A stretch of DNA of 64,000 bases, taken from the NCBI RefSeq assembly GCF_016859285.1, contig NC_053414.1, positions 832,517-896,516 of the forward strand, in the 5' to 3' direction. Numbering within the stretch: position 1 is the first letter of the stretch; each line of letters starts with the position of its first letter. Below the pieces are notes generated by a model. That model was given only the letters and a program-made list of their open reading frames with translations, did no database searches and was not told where the DNA came from. This document shows, piece after piece, positions 32,101-43,269 of the stretch. Both the position numbers and the translations under genes were made by a program. The stretch is from Xiphias gladius. Taxonomy: Eukaryota > Chordata > Actinopteri > Istiophoriformes > Xiphiidae.

Positions 32101-33530
32101 AGTAGCGGGAGTTTGGTGTGCAGAATCATACGGTTGAAACTTCTCAACAAAACCGTCAGAGAAGTCTGACGGATGATCATGGGACAAAGGCATGTTTTTC
32201 AGCTGGAGGTCCGAAACTAGGAGAACTAACAAGAATGGAGAAACCCAATGAGCTGACGAAAGCTGTGGTGGGACGGCACAACTGTGCTGTGACTGGACCA
32301 GAGTGGGGAGTTTCTGATAGAGCTCATAGTAATGACAGTATGGAGGTAAGCCAAGGTAGTGAGGAGTAAATAACTTTGCTGGGGCCAGTGCAAAGAAAAT
32401 CAGGAGCAGTGGAGGGTATGGGAGAGGAATAGAGGAGAGAGCTGAGGAAGTTTGGTGAGGAGAGAGGAATTTCTTCCATGAGTCGGGTGAAATTGACAAC
32501 TGTATCAAGAAACCAGATTGGGGATATACACATGGCTACGTTTTTGAAAGATGGAACTTTGTTGATTGTTGGCACAAGTGGAGAAGCGAGAGAGCAGGCT
32601 GACAGCATGAGAGAAATAGAGCTGTTTAAAGTGGCAAGTGCAAGCTGTATTGAAAGAGCGAGTGAGTGGAGTAAGGGAGTGATTTGGTGGGGGCCAGTCG
32701 GAGTCACGACAGAGGAAGTTAAATCAAACTTAGAGGGAGGAATTCTGAAAGGTGCTTGGGGGTTGCAGGTAACTCTAGAAGGAGTGAGGGAAGATAGTGA
32801 GTTTGTTGTGCTGGATTTTGAGGAGCAAGTCCTCCCAAAGAAAGTGACTCTAAGCTTCTTGAGTTACAGCGTAAGGAGTACGTACCAAAGCCAATGAGCT
32901 GTTACAAATGTCAAAGGTTCCGTCATACAGCCATGAAATGTAAAAGCAGAAGAGGATGTACCAGATGTGGTGAAGATCATGAGTATGGGCAATGTAATCT
33001 GGAACAACCAAAATGTTGTAATTGTGGTGGCAATCACAGTGTGGCTTATAGGGGATGTGAAGTGATGAAAAGGGAAATGGGAATACAGCAGGTAAGAGCT
33101 CACAGAAAGGTCACGTATGCAGAGGCTGTGAAGATGGTGAGTCAGAGGAGGAACTGAAGAAAGAAACAGAGCAGGAAAACAACCCACACAAGATTCTGAC
33201 CAGGCAAATGAGGGAAGAGTGCCAGTCACTTTCATAGCAGGAGTAGTAAATGCTACAATGGAAGTTAAAGCCAAAACGGAGAGAGTACGGTTAGTCGTGA
33301 AGGCGGCAGGTCATCGTCTAGATATCAGCGGGCTGAGATGGAAGGAGGTGAGGAACGATCTCGGAATTCAACCAAGCCAGCAGCAATCAGGGGTTGGAGA
33401 GTACTAATAATGGTCCTCCTGCTACAATGGAATGCTAGAAGTTTGTCGGATCACGGACAGGTATTAAAAGAGGATGTAGATGATTTATCCAGTAAACCAG
33501 ATGTCATTTGTGCACAGGAAACACTTGGTA
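32100..33530 (+). mobile_element. I-clade (Nimb-like) LINE fragment, copy 1
   Basis: Plus-strand non-LTR element: ORF1 (about 32478-33157) with an N-terminal region and three CCHC knuckles, then the first block of an ORF2 endonuclease (LLQWNARSL ... DVICAQET, about 33409-33525), after which the match to LINE sequence ends. No RT remains. Naming as Nimb/I clade rests on recognition of the zinc-knuckle arrangement followed by WNARSL. Confidence 0.75.
32478..33157 (+). pseudogene. LINE ORF1 (nucleic-acid-binding, three CCHC knuckles), copy 1
   Basis: First piece 32478-32897 (MSRVKLTTVSRNQ...), second piece 32894-33157 (MSCYKCQRF...). Knuckles: CYKCQRFRHTAMKC, CTRCGEDHEYGQC, CCNCGGNHSVAYRGC. The two pieces are joined in relatives; here one G is missing near 32875, which shifts the frame just before the first knuckle. 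Copy 2 has a different lesion at this spot. Product in intact relatives binds element RNA. Confidence 0.8.
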
Positions 33531-33534
33531 AGTC

Positions 33535-34140
33535 TGCCCCAGGCATTTGCGATGTGTTAAGCCTGCGTTCGAACCACATGCGGGTGTTTATCCCCGTGAC
33601 CCTGGCAAAGTATCTTCGCTCCTCTCACCATTTCCAGGGAACTGCCAGGGATCTGACAACTAAACATCTCCGGAGACCCGACAACGGCGTATAAAAGACT
33701 CACCACCGTAAGTGTGAATCTGTGGAAGCCTGGTGACTGTTTGTTCTTTTTTTTTGTCCTTCTTGACTCACACTTTGGGGTTTTGTGGATTTTTTTGTGA
33801 GTGAACTGGACTGAACTGTCTTTGGAAAAACTTACTTGTTTTGACTTTTGTTTGTGGGATGCCAGGAAATCCCGAAGTGGAGATTTGTGTTATTTAATGA
33901 ACTGAACTGAACATTTGGAACTGGACTTGAGTATGAAGAATTTTGTGTTTTAGGCTGGACCACAACAGTGGGGCCAGCCGTATAAACGCAAATGTCCGTG
34001 ACCGACTGAGTGAGTGATAAAGTTACAACACTGGTCGGCCATCGAGTGTTGGATCTTCCCCATTGTTTCTATTTCTTTCAAATGAATTAGCACAAAGAGT
34101 TTCTGTTGACTAATCAGGGGGGGTTACAGGCAGCGTTGCC
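33535..34140. other. Unclassified sequence, possible solo LTR
   Basis: The LINE match ends near 33530. A TATA-like GTATAAAAG at 33689-33697 is followed by a pyrimidine-rich stretch, and the segment ends ...GGGGGGGTTACA near 34133, the kind of 3' end seen in fish Ty3/Gypsy LTRs. No matching 5' TG border or target duplication was found. Low confidence. Confidence 0.25.
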
Positions 34141-34263
34141 AACTGAGCAACTTTGTCGCTAGATTTACAGACTTTTCTCACCCATTTAGTGACTTTTCTT
34201 CACAAAAGCACCAGGCGATAAATCTAACAACTTTCTGGACAAACCTTAGCTACTTTCCGTAGA

Positions 34264-34499
34264 AGACGTCGTGGTTATGGAACCAGGATTTTAGCAGCAG
34301 AGCAGCAGCTTGGAAGTGACTGCTGGTTAACATGTCGTCTTAATGGGCCACGTTTCAGTCACTGTTTCATACTTGTTCTGTCGTCTAACAACAGAAACAG
34401 AAAAACATGTAAATGAGAACGGCTTCATTGGGAATTCAGCTGCATTAAATGACTGTATATTTGAGCACAGTCAGTAGGAGAGAAGTAAACAGATAAAGG
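34264..34499. repeat. Direct repeat, copy 1
   Basis: About 236 bp nearly identical to 43034-43269, 8.8 kb away in the same orientation. No coding potential. Flanks differ, so it is either a dispersed element or the trace of another local duplication. Confidence 0.75.
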
Positions 34500-35858
34500 A
34501 GTGTCCAGCTATATACTAGGTTTTGACCTGGTCTTTTTCTTTCTTCCCTTTGCTGTAATATAACTTTCAAAATTGAACTGCTGTTGTGGTTGAGTTTATC
34601 TAACTTGAGTGTTTCCTCAATCCAATCAATGATATATTTTTTTGTGTTGTGAAACATAACCAGGGATCATGTGTGTACCAAACACATCTATCCTTTGAAG
34701 GTTTTGATATTAACTCTTAGCATCTTAAAGATGAAGAGAATCTGTCTGTGTTTTGGATCAAACACTCGTGTCTTTTCTCTATTTGAGTCCCAGTTTTGCT
34801 CCTCTCTTAATCCATTGTTCATTCCTCTCACAACTCTGACAAACAGGGTGTTTGTCTCTGTTCTGGTGGCTTTATCGACAACAGGACATCACTTACATCA
34901 AGTAAGAAGTAGCTGATGAGGCAGCACTGATTTACAAATGACACTACATAAGAAGGTCCCTACTGGGTCAGACCTTTAATCAGATAATTTGCCACTATTC
35001 ATTGACACATGGCAGCCAAATTAATTACATCTGAAAATCTTAAGTCACACAGTATTATTCACATCATTACATTTGTGTCACATCTGGGGACTAATCAAAT
35101 CATGAGAAGACTTTACAAAAATAAATCACCTACCAGGTTGAATCTGAGCTCCAGAGAGGAAGATTATTTGCACGTCAGATTCTCCATCCTGTAATTTCAT
35201 GGTTCACTGTCACTCGCTCAGCTGTGAATTTTTTCTTCTGTAAATCATTTCACGGGCCGGGCTTGCGTTAGCAAAGTTTCAACTTCCAGAATGGATCCGA
35301 TATATTCTACAGATCCTAAGTGAGGACCTGGACATCATGCCTTTTTTACAGAACGGACATTTGAATCATTTATTCCTTAAGGATAAAACAGCAGTGGAGA
35401 GAAAGGGGACACCCTTGGTAGAAGCGTCTCAGCTGTTAGCTTGGTTGTCAGAGGATTTGCTGTGTGATAGTCTCTCATTTCTATAAACAACACCTCATTT
35501 TATACAGATGCCATCGAACAAGACTTCATTATCAACCTTTTGTGAGACGTGATTTGAAAACACTTCAGATCTGCTACTAATATCTTCCAAGTCATTACCT
35601 AGTTATACACTTAAGGTATATTTTTAGTTTTATTCTTAAATGAGACGACCTCCTTTGAAAAACATCACATCAAAGATATTTTTCTCTGCATTCAACTGTT
35701 ATTTATTAAAGGACTCCTTACTTTTAATTTTGGCTTGTCTTCTTAAAAATTTTAAACATATAACATTTGAACCAGAATTTAAGTGTGTTGGCATGGTTAC
35801 CAAAGCAGTGGCTCCATTTCTAAAGCTTTTCATCACGATCCTGCCTGAGAGTAAAGTG
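34500..35858. other. Unique intergenic sequence
   Basis: AT-rich, no V gene, no transposon domain and no open frame with a recognised motif (longest are about 80 codons, without motifs). No repeat elsewhere in the window was noticed. Confidence 0.5.
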
Positions 35859-35911
35859 AATCTCGACTGGATCATAAGAAACCATTGAAGTTTAACAGTG
35901 TGTGACTCCCT
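35859..35911 (-). pseudogene. V-gene 3' flank remnant (family A position, cassette 4)
   Basis: GACTGGATCATAAGAAACCA and GTTTAACAGTGTGTGACTCC match the shared V 3' flank, then the match stops before the nonamer. It marks where an A-type V gene of cassette 4 should begin; no V exon follows. Confidence 0.65.
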
Positions 35912-37314
35912 TCAAAATTCCTGAACCATTTGACCAGTTGGTTTTACGTTTTCTACAGATGTTGTTCTACAAGGTTTTCGTGTTAAACTATCCTGTCTAG
36001 TGTATCTTGTTACATGAACTTTATTTCAAAAAAGTTTTTCCCACTAAATCTCGTTAGTGTGAGGTCTTCAGATCAACTGTGTCCCCATTGTTTTCTGTGA
36101 GGCTCCTTCATTATTGCTGGACGAACCCATCATGTATTTGGGGCTGTAATTAATACCTGTGGAGTCTGATTTTTAAAAAAAAGCTGGTTTAGTCTATGAG
36201 TTATGGTATACCAATCCAGCAGTCTCTCCAATGCACTCCCAATGTAATTTTCCATTAGCAGTACTTCATTAGTGAATATTCCTGGTAACGTCCTGGTTGA
36301 AAACCAATCCACTTGTTCTGAGGTTGGTGCAGTGGTGCAGCTCATGTCGTGTTTATGTTGATCGGGCGGCGCAGAACAACTTTGGTTCTCATTTTGGTCT
36401 AAAACCGCGTCTACATTTCCCCCGGCTCAGACGACTACTTCATGCAAACACATGGTTTTACAAGTGGTGTAGTCAATATTTCACTGATTTCAATCAGGAA
36501 TTTGCAGAAGACAGGTCACCTGTTGAGTCTGTGTTGCTCATACAAACACTGGAATGAGTCTTTCTTCCAACCTCTTCTCAAAGCACTGCACTGCACCAGG
36601 TTTGTGCTTCCTCCACTGGTCTCCAACACAGTAAAAAATAGCTGGTCTCACCCAGGTGTGCCAGGAGATCGGACTTGTGCCTTCGTCCAGTTTCAGAAAA
36701 AAGCCAAGACCTGTTTTGTTGCTGCCAGTGTTTTCATCTCAGTGTCCCTCGCATGTTTACTACCACTGGGGGCAGCGAAGAGGCACAATTTCAAAACCTG
36801 CTCTTAGTGTCTTGAACCCGTGTTTTCCTTCAGACAGTGGCCCCACAACTTTAGTGTAGTCGCCGCTGTCGATTGAGCTGACACGTGTCCTGTTTTACAG
36901 CTGGAACGTTTACCTAAAATATTAAAGGTGCTGATGATTCTGAACCTGCCACTGCCCCTTGTTTTTTTTCTCAACGTAAAAATACCACATGAAGTGAAAA
37001 GACTGAGTATTCAGACACAATCAGACTTTTCATATTTGAGTCTTTTTCTTTTGGATCAGAAATGAAAGACTGTACTTTGATTAAAAGGGGAAATCTGGAA
37101 CTTGTCATTTTCCACAGCAGCGTCAGGTCGACAGAAAAGACGGTGGAGTTTTTGTGAAAGCTGCTATTTGTTTAAATTCTGCCACTTTTACTCTTCAGCT
37201 GATGAACTGTGGTTCTGCTCTGGATTTTCATGCCTGAACATATAAACGATCATAAATCCAGAGTTGATTTCTCAGTGTTGTCAATCTGAAGTTATTTATT
37301 TGTTTATTTTCTTG
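35912..37314. other. Diverged A-to-B spacer, cassette 4
   Basis: Weak similarity in the same order to the spacer right of A genes: ACACGTGTCCTGTTTTACA near 36880, TGAACCTGCCACTGCCCCTT near 36942, GACGGTGGAGTTTTTGTG near 37140, TGATTTCTCAG near 37266. No intact V exon or other gene was found. Confidence 0.5.
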
Positions 37315-37530
37315 TTGTTTTTCCTGGTGTCTCGTGTTTGAAGCACCATCCAGTTGGTTCTTCATTGATGTGGATTTGCTGCTCATGTGAATCCTCCCAC
37401 GGTGTTTCACTAGCAGCTGTCACCACAGTGACTCTGAGAAAACAGGAATTAGCAGAGTCCATCTGATATGAAGCTGTGGGTTGAATACCACTTCCCTCCT
37501 CTTTGAAGAGTAGTCAGATATCTGTGTTCA

Positions 37531-37569
37531 GGTTTTTGTACAGCCTCTTCTACACTTTGTATCACTGTG
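37531..37569 (-). promoter_or_regulatory. Recombination signal of B4
   Basis: CACAGTG 37563-37569, 23-bp spacer, ACAAAAACC 37531-37539, minus strand. Confidence 0.93.
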
Positions 37570-38177
37570 TCTCTAGAGCACAGTAGTAGAGGGCTGTGTC
37601 TGCCAGGGTTAGTCTGTTTATGGTCAGTTCAGTTGATGTATCTGTTGTTTGGGATTCGTATCGATTGTTAGGAATATATTCCCGATCTCTCCATGATTTT
37701 GCTCCTTTCCAGAGTATAAACTGAGGTGCCTGAAGGTCAGAATGATGTCTGTACCAGTGAAGATAAACATAATCACTGGTTGTCTCATAGACACAACTGA
37801 GTTTGACAGATTCTCCTTCTCCTCCACTGACTTCATCTCTTACAGGAGAGATTGTGTCTCCAGCTATTAGTCCTGGAAAAAGTAGAGAAAATGAAGCCAT
37901 GAGACTGACATTGTCCATGAGGCTGAGAGGAGAAGACAGTGGAAAATGTCACTGTACAGTTTTACTCTGTGGACAGAAACAACTCAACTGTAGCTGAGAT
38001 CATAACTGGATTATACAAAACTTCATGACAAAGACAGATTATTGTGCGTTTCCGACCATGAAGTTTTCTAAAATGGCGGCAAGATATCAGGTTAATACAT
38101 CAGGTTAAATGAGACACTCCTTTGTTCCTAAACTCACCTATGAAGTGAGATAAAATCAAAAAGAGGTAAAGCAACAT
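37570..38177 (-). CDS. TCR alpha/delta V gene B4
   Basis: Leader exon 38138-38177, intron 265 bp, V exon 37570-37872. Framework 1 ends VKLSC (only B4 and B5 have Ser here). CDR1 TTSDYVYLHWY; CDR2 WKGAKSWRDREY, differing from the SARDEE, SYASYG and SLASYG forms. Framework 3 identical to the other B genes. Open, anchors intact. Confidence 0.88.
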
Positions 38178-38904
38178 GTCTTTGGAGTTGTTGAAGCCAA
38201 ACAGATGAACAATGTTCTTCCACTGCAGTAGAATGAAAAAACTAAACAGCCTCTCTGCTGCACAGCCCTTCTCCTCAACATCAAGCTGATTGAGCTTCTA
38301 GTTCCTCAAACATTTCTGCTCTGGAGACAGAAATAATCTCATTGTTTGAGGTGGACTCCAGTGGGCGGGGCCAGAGATAAACCTTTTTAGAGATTCTCTT
38401 CCTCCCAAAGTTCAGTTCAGACAGGTTATTTCAGCATCCAGAGCAGCTCTCTTGACTTTTCCTCATTCCACATCGTACAGTGAAGTAGAAGACATGAAAA
38501 TAAATCCCTGTGTACTAATGATTGTGAATGAGTGAAACTACAATGTAAGAATATAATCTGTGTCATGTAATGTCAAGAGGCGACTGTTCTCTTTTTGATC
38601 TTCATTTATACGATATGAAGAAAGTTTTATTACCCAGTACTGTACCCAGTAGGTACCAGGTATTTAAATAATGTCTCTGTTCTTGTTTCTATAAATGCTG
38701 CCTCATCCACTGAGTTATCATCTCACAAAACCTCCTTATCATCAGAGTTTCATTGTTTCATGATACAGCAAACACTTCATTTCTCTGCTGCTTTTTTCTT
38801 CAGTACATAGAATCTAGACTGGATCATAAGAAACCACTGAAGTTTAACGGTGTGTGACTCCCTCTAGTGGATGTTGTGGAGTATTCTGTTGTCTTTACTC
38901 CAAA

Positions 38905-38942
38905 GGTTTTTGTACAGAGTTCTGGTGTTTCCTGTCACTGTG
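38905..38942 (-). promoter_or_regulatory. Recombination signal of D2
   Basis: CACAGTG 38936-38942, 22-bp spacer, ACAAAAACC 38905-38913, minus strand. Confidence 0.93.
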
Positions 38943-39538
38943 GGCTGCAGAGCACAGTAGTACACAGCAGAGTCAGTCAGCTGAAGCTTCTGGATCTTCA
39001 GAGGAACTGATGTCTTGTTGAGTTCAGCATTAAATCTGTCTTTTGGGAACTCTTCAGCATTTTGTACTGTTTTTGAGAAACATTTCAACATGAACTTTGG
39101 GAAGTCATTTGCTTCTTGTTTGTACCAGAACAGATAAGGTCCCGTGTCACTGGTCTCAAATGTACAACCGAGTGTAACTGTCTCTCCTTCAGTAGCAATG
39201 ACATCTCCTGTTGGCTGGATCACTCTGTCTTCTCCTTTACACTCTGGGGAAGAACAGAACATGCAGAGGAAGAGACGAATCAATGAAGATGATTGATTAA
39301 AGGAGAACAATCAGTGGTTTAAACAGTTACCTGCCCAGAGAGTCAGACACACAAAGTGCTTTTACAAGGTTACAAATGTCGGCAGAAATGATCTGCTCTG
39401 ATTTTCTGTATAATAATCATTAAAAGCACTGACTCTACAGCTCAGTAACATGTTGAAGTGTTTTCAGAGGAAACGTTTTGTTCTTTCCATCTTACCAAAG
39501 AAAAGAGCAGCGAGAATAATCCACAGCCAAAGTTCCAT
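38943..39538 (-). CDS. TRAV: TCR alpha V gene D2
   Basis: Leader exon 39496-39538, intron 252 bp, V exon 38943-39243. Protein differs from D1 at two residues: Thr for Ala in VIATEGE and Leu for Val in [12 protein letters not shown]1 and CDR2 identical to D1 and germline end CALQP. Anchors intact, open to the heptamer. Confidence 0.9.
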
Positions 39539-39759
39539 CTCTACAACAAGGTTTAAATCAGCAGGAGAAACTAGCTGATGTTCAACATTCAGTCTGAGAA
39601 TTGTTCTCTTCACAGCAGCAGTTATTATTGACAGAATGGTTGAACGCAGTGCAGCAGCAGTGCACCGCCTACTGGATAATGTCGCCCTCTAGTGGAGGTA
39701 AAAAGCTGCGTTCCACCGTGGAAAAAAGGCTTCCAGCAGCTTGTCAGTGTGTCAGCTTG

Positions 39760-39797
39760 TGTTTTTGTACAGAGACTGTGGGTTTGCTGTCACTGTG
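39760..39797 (-). promoter_or_regulatory. Recombination signal of C pseudogene 2
   Basis: CACAGTG 39791-39797, 22-bp spacer, ACAAAAACA 39760-39768, minus strand. Confidence 0.8.
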
Positions 39798-40226
39798 GGC
39801 TTCACAGCAGAGTCAGTCACTGCAGCAGAGGAGATGTTCATGTTGATTTGGTTTTTCTCCACTTTAATCTTCAGTCCAGGGACTGAAGCAGTTCCCACTG
39901 TTCCTCAAGCAGAGTGAGAGATGAGGAACTCTGGTGGTTTTCCTGGATATTGTCGATACCAGAAGAAGTAAGCAGCAGCAGCTTTGGAGTATGTGTAGGA
40001 CAGAGTAACAGTGCTGCCTTCTGAACTGAACTCTTCTTTATTGACTGTAGTCAGATCTTCACAGTTGATGCCTAAAGGAAAAATAACTGTTATTTGATGA
40101 TGTAAAAGTCTCAGTGAACAGTTCACATTCAGATGTTGTAAACTTTTCTTGTGCTGCATAATCTAACATACCTGTTAGAGTGGAGAGAACCAGTAGAGAA
40201 AATCCAGAAAAATGCAATGACAGCAT
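39798..40226 (-). pseudogene. TCR V pseudogene, family C, copy 2
   Basis: Same lesions as 31316-31589: TGA (39905-39907) after LISHSA, and loss of the YYC codons before the heptamer. Unlike copies 1 and 3 it has a normal C-type leader exon (40172-40226, MLSLHFSGFSLLVLSTLT) and C-type intron sequence, so its 5' half matches functional C genes and its 3' half matches the dead lineage. The exon start reads GINCEDLTTVNKEEF. Confidence 0.88.
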
Positions 40227-40584
40227 GTTGAATACAGGTAATGTTTCTGGTTTGTGTATTGAACTCTGATGAATCTGGAAGTTCCTCTCTCTTCTATAGG
40301 TCAGTAACAGCTCAGCTCCTCCCTGAATCTTCGTGTCTCTCATAGATCTTTATTTTCCTGTTAACAGACTGGTAGCAGCAGGTTGTTTCAGCTGTAGAAA
40401 TAAAAGGATGTCAGATTCTGATTCACTCAGCTGAGAGAAGTTTGGCAACACCAGCTCTCACCTTTTCATAAAGAGGCTAAAATAAAAGTCCTGCTGCCAA
40501 CATAACAGGTTCTTAATGGAAGGTACAAATATTTCATATAATGTTTATGTTTTATGAGAAATTTCACCCAACAGTAACATCAAA
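40227..40584. other. Spacer right of C pseudogene 2
   Basis: The first 100 bp match the upstream region of C genes (as 8359-8460); then unrelated AT-rich sequence. No gene seen. Confidence 0.5.
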
Positions 40585-40770
40585 TAGAAAATGAGAGGAT
40601 CTAGGACTCAACCGTGTGGTACATCACCAGAAGTTACAACCAGAGCGGACAGAGAAACTCTTATTCAACAGGTGATAATTAAATCAATCAAGATGTGAGG
40701 CTGTGATTCCAACCAGTTTATGAAGAAGCTTGATTAAATTGTGTGATTTGTCAAATGTGGAGTTCAAACT
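40585..40770 (-). repeat. LINE reverse-transcriptase relic, cassette 4 side
   Basis: Minus strand resembles the VPQG block relics at 4059, 15775, 26972 and 57570 but is more diverged. It ends in sequence resembling TTTATGAAGAAGCTTGA, as in those copies. Confidence 0.5.
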
Positions 40771-41146
40771 GAGAAGGATCAGTTGATTTTACATATTATT
40801 GCTTCAAACAACCACAAATTCCACAAAGATTTTCAGGTATTCAGCTGACATTCTTATCCAGAACAGCTCCTGAGAAACTTGAACGTCTGTTTTGTATTAA
40901 CACAGAAACAGTTTGTCTCTTCCTGCATTAGTCATAGTTTGGTTCCTCTCTAAATCTGTTTAATCATCATCGTTCAACCATCTTTAACAGACAGTGTCTG
41001 AAGGATCATTTATGAATCATTATATACCTTAATAGTTGGTCACTATGTAATGGTAAAGAAATACCGCACCACACTCTTTTCCAATTAACAGTCTGACCAT
41101 AACGTAACATTATTTTTATTGATCTACGTTACAGACACTTTAACCA
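40771..41146. other. Intergenic, nothing recognised
   Basis: AT-rich, no open frame with a motif. Confidence 0.4.
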
Positions 41147-42550
41147 CAGTGGCAAGAAAAAGTAAGTGAAACCTTTGGAATGACCTGGTTTTCTGCATTA
41201 CTGGTCATAAAATGTGATCTGCGCTTCATCTAAGTCACGGGTATTGACAAATGCAACATGCTTAAGATAATAATACACAAACAGTTACAATCGTTCATGT
41301 CGTGTCCCATTAAAAGTTTAGTTCTGGTGGAAAAAGTCAGTGAACCCTTGGATTTAATAACTGCTGGAACCTCAACAAGCTCTTCCAGTAGCTGTGGATC
41401 AGATCTGCAGAGCGTTCAGGAGGAACGTTGGACCGTTTGAATTCATTCTGTAGTAGATCTAATTTGATGTTTAGAGTCATTCTCCTGCTGCGTCTCCCAA
41501 CTTCTACTGAGGTTCAACTAGCGTACAGCCACCCTGGCATTATCCTGTAAGATGCCTTGATAAACCTGGGAATTCATTTTACCCTCGACGATGGTGAGTC
41601 TTCCAGGTCCAGAGGCAGAGAAAGCCCCCAATCACGATGATCCCTCCCCCGTACTTCACCGCTGGGATGATGTTTTCATGTTGGTATGCAGAGTCTTTCT
41701 TACACCATGCATAGTGCTGGGTGTTCTTCCCAAACAATTAAACCTTGGTTCAGTCCCCAAAACATTTTCCCAGTAGTGTTGTGCAGTGTCGAGCTGCTGT
41801 TTGGTAAACTTCAGGTGTGCAGTGATGTTTTTGTGGGAGAGCAGCAGCTTCGCCCGTGGTGCCCTGCCCTGGACACTGTGCTCCATGATCTGCGTATGAA
41901 AGACTCACGAACAGAGATGTCAACCCACTTCATGATTCCTGTAAGCATTTAGCTGTTACTCTGGGCCTCTTTTTTTACCTCATTGATTGATCATTCTGCT
42001 TTGAGACTTTGGAGTCATCTTGATTGGACGCCAACCCCTAGGGAGAGTAGTCACAGAACTAAAGTGTCTCTGTTTACAGACAGTTTGTCTGACTGTGGAC
42101 TGATGAATGTTTAAACTCTTTGAGGTGACTCTTTAAACGTCTCCAGCTTTGAACAAACCAACAATTCTTGATCCTGCGTCTTCTGAGATCTTGTTTATGA
42201 GGCCTGGTTGAATAACAAACTCAAAATGTTTGAGTCCTTTTTATGAGTCACAGTAGCTCTAACCCACACCTCCAATCTGGTCTCACTGACTGGACTCCAG
42301 GTTTCCAATTAACTTTAGTTGATGTAATTAGACGAGGGTATCACATACTTTTTCCAAGCTACACTGTGAGTGTTTGAAGGATGTTTTCGATATGGAGAAG
42401 AACAATACAATGATTTGTGTGTTACTAGTTGAAATAGATTGTGTTTGTTCACAGTTGTAACCTAGATGAAGATTTGAACACGTTTTAGGACAAATTTATA
42501 CATAAATGCGGATAATTCCAAAGGCTTCGCTTACTCTTTCTTGCCAATGT
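41147..42550 (-). mobile_element. Second Tc1-type transposon, decayed
   Basis: Ends CAGTGGCAAGAAAAAGTAAG (left) and the inverted form TTACTCTTTCTTGCCAATG (right) are a common fish Tc1-like terminus. The family differs from the one nested in the provirus. A minus-strand piece at 41656-41886 (YWENVLGTEPRFNCLGR...) matches the part of Tc1 transposase around the first catalytic Asp, which here has decayed (GTEP for a WTDE-type motif). No intact ORF. Present once in the window. Confidence 0.8.
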
Positions 42551-43033
42551 AAATAACCATACAGTTTCTGTTCAGTTGAAGGACCACATTCACTGACACA
42601 AGTGAAAACTTTAACCATGGGATGTGATTCCAAGTCCATAGGTTTGCACGGCAGCAGATAGATTACATGTTCATTTAAGTCCTTGGAAATTCATAACCTT
42701 GTGTTTTCATTATGTGAAACATGACGCAATCCACTATTACTGCGGGAAAAAAATGGCTTAATGTCCATACACATCAGATTATCATGAAATACTTCTATAT
42801 GATTCCAATTTCAGTTTTTCTCTGAATTACAGTTCGTCTGCTTCTTTCCAGTATTCAATGTCGCACTTTGATTCCCTAAAAACATCTTTATTCAGCTGAC
42901 ACTTTTATCGAGAAAAGCTCACAATGCGGATGAGCTTCTAACTTTCTCTCTGACTGATCATTTTACAGGTAAATTTATCTGAAATCACAGCACAGTCGTT
43001 GTCTTTAACTTAAGTGTCTGGTGATTCTGTCAG
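42551..43033. other. Intergenic, nothing recognised
   Basis: AT-rich sequence without a gene, V remnant or transposon end. Confidence 0.4.
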
Positions 43034-43269
43034 ACGACGTCCTGGTTACGAAAGCAGGATTTTAGCAGCAGAGCAGCAGCTTGGAAGTGACTGCTGGTTA
43101 ACATGTCGTCTCAATGGGCCACGTTTCAGTCACTGTTTCATACTTGTTCCGTCGTCTGACAACAGAAACAGAAAAACATGTAAATGAGAACGGCTTCATT
43201 GGGAATTCAGCTGCATTAAATTACTGTATATGTGAGCACAGACAGTAGGAGAGAAGTAAACAGATAAAG
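43034..43269. repeat. Direct repeat, copy 2
   Basis: Partner of 34264-34499, with scattered substitutions (for example CCTGGTTACGAAAGC against GTGGTTATGGAACC near the left end). Confidence 0.75.

Larger units (their letters stand above)
1..33530. repeat. Large tandem block, copy 1 (L2 to Nimb LINE)
   Basis: Sequence from the window start matches the sequence beginning at 44077, and the order L2 LINE, V cassette with retrovirus, V cassette with Nimb LINE recurs from 44077 to 64000. The match ends at the window edge in copy 2. Copy 1 is longer because it holds an additional 11.2-kb cassette (cassette 2) and 1.3 kb more of the L2 element. Inference: a duplication of 20-30 kb, later altered by unequal exchange. 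Confidence 0.8.
27479..33530 (-). repeat. V cassette 3 (A3-B3-D1-C pseudogene-Nimb LINE)
   Basis: Unit in which the third position is a family D gene followed by a family C pseudogene and an I-clade LINE fragment instead of a family C gene and the retrovirus. Same order as cassette 6. Confidence 0.85.
37315..40230 (-). repeat. V cassette 4 (B4-D2-C pseudogene, no A gene)
   Basis: High similarity to cassettes 3 and 6 begins abruptly near 37315, inside the A-to-B spacer. Left of this point the sequence is only weakly similar to the same spacer. No family A gene is recognisable. Confidence 0.75.

Noticed and set aside
33567-33577. GCGTTCGAACC as a tRNA or SINE B box
   Set aside because: No A box at suitable spacing and no cloverleaf could be drawn.
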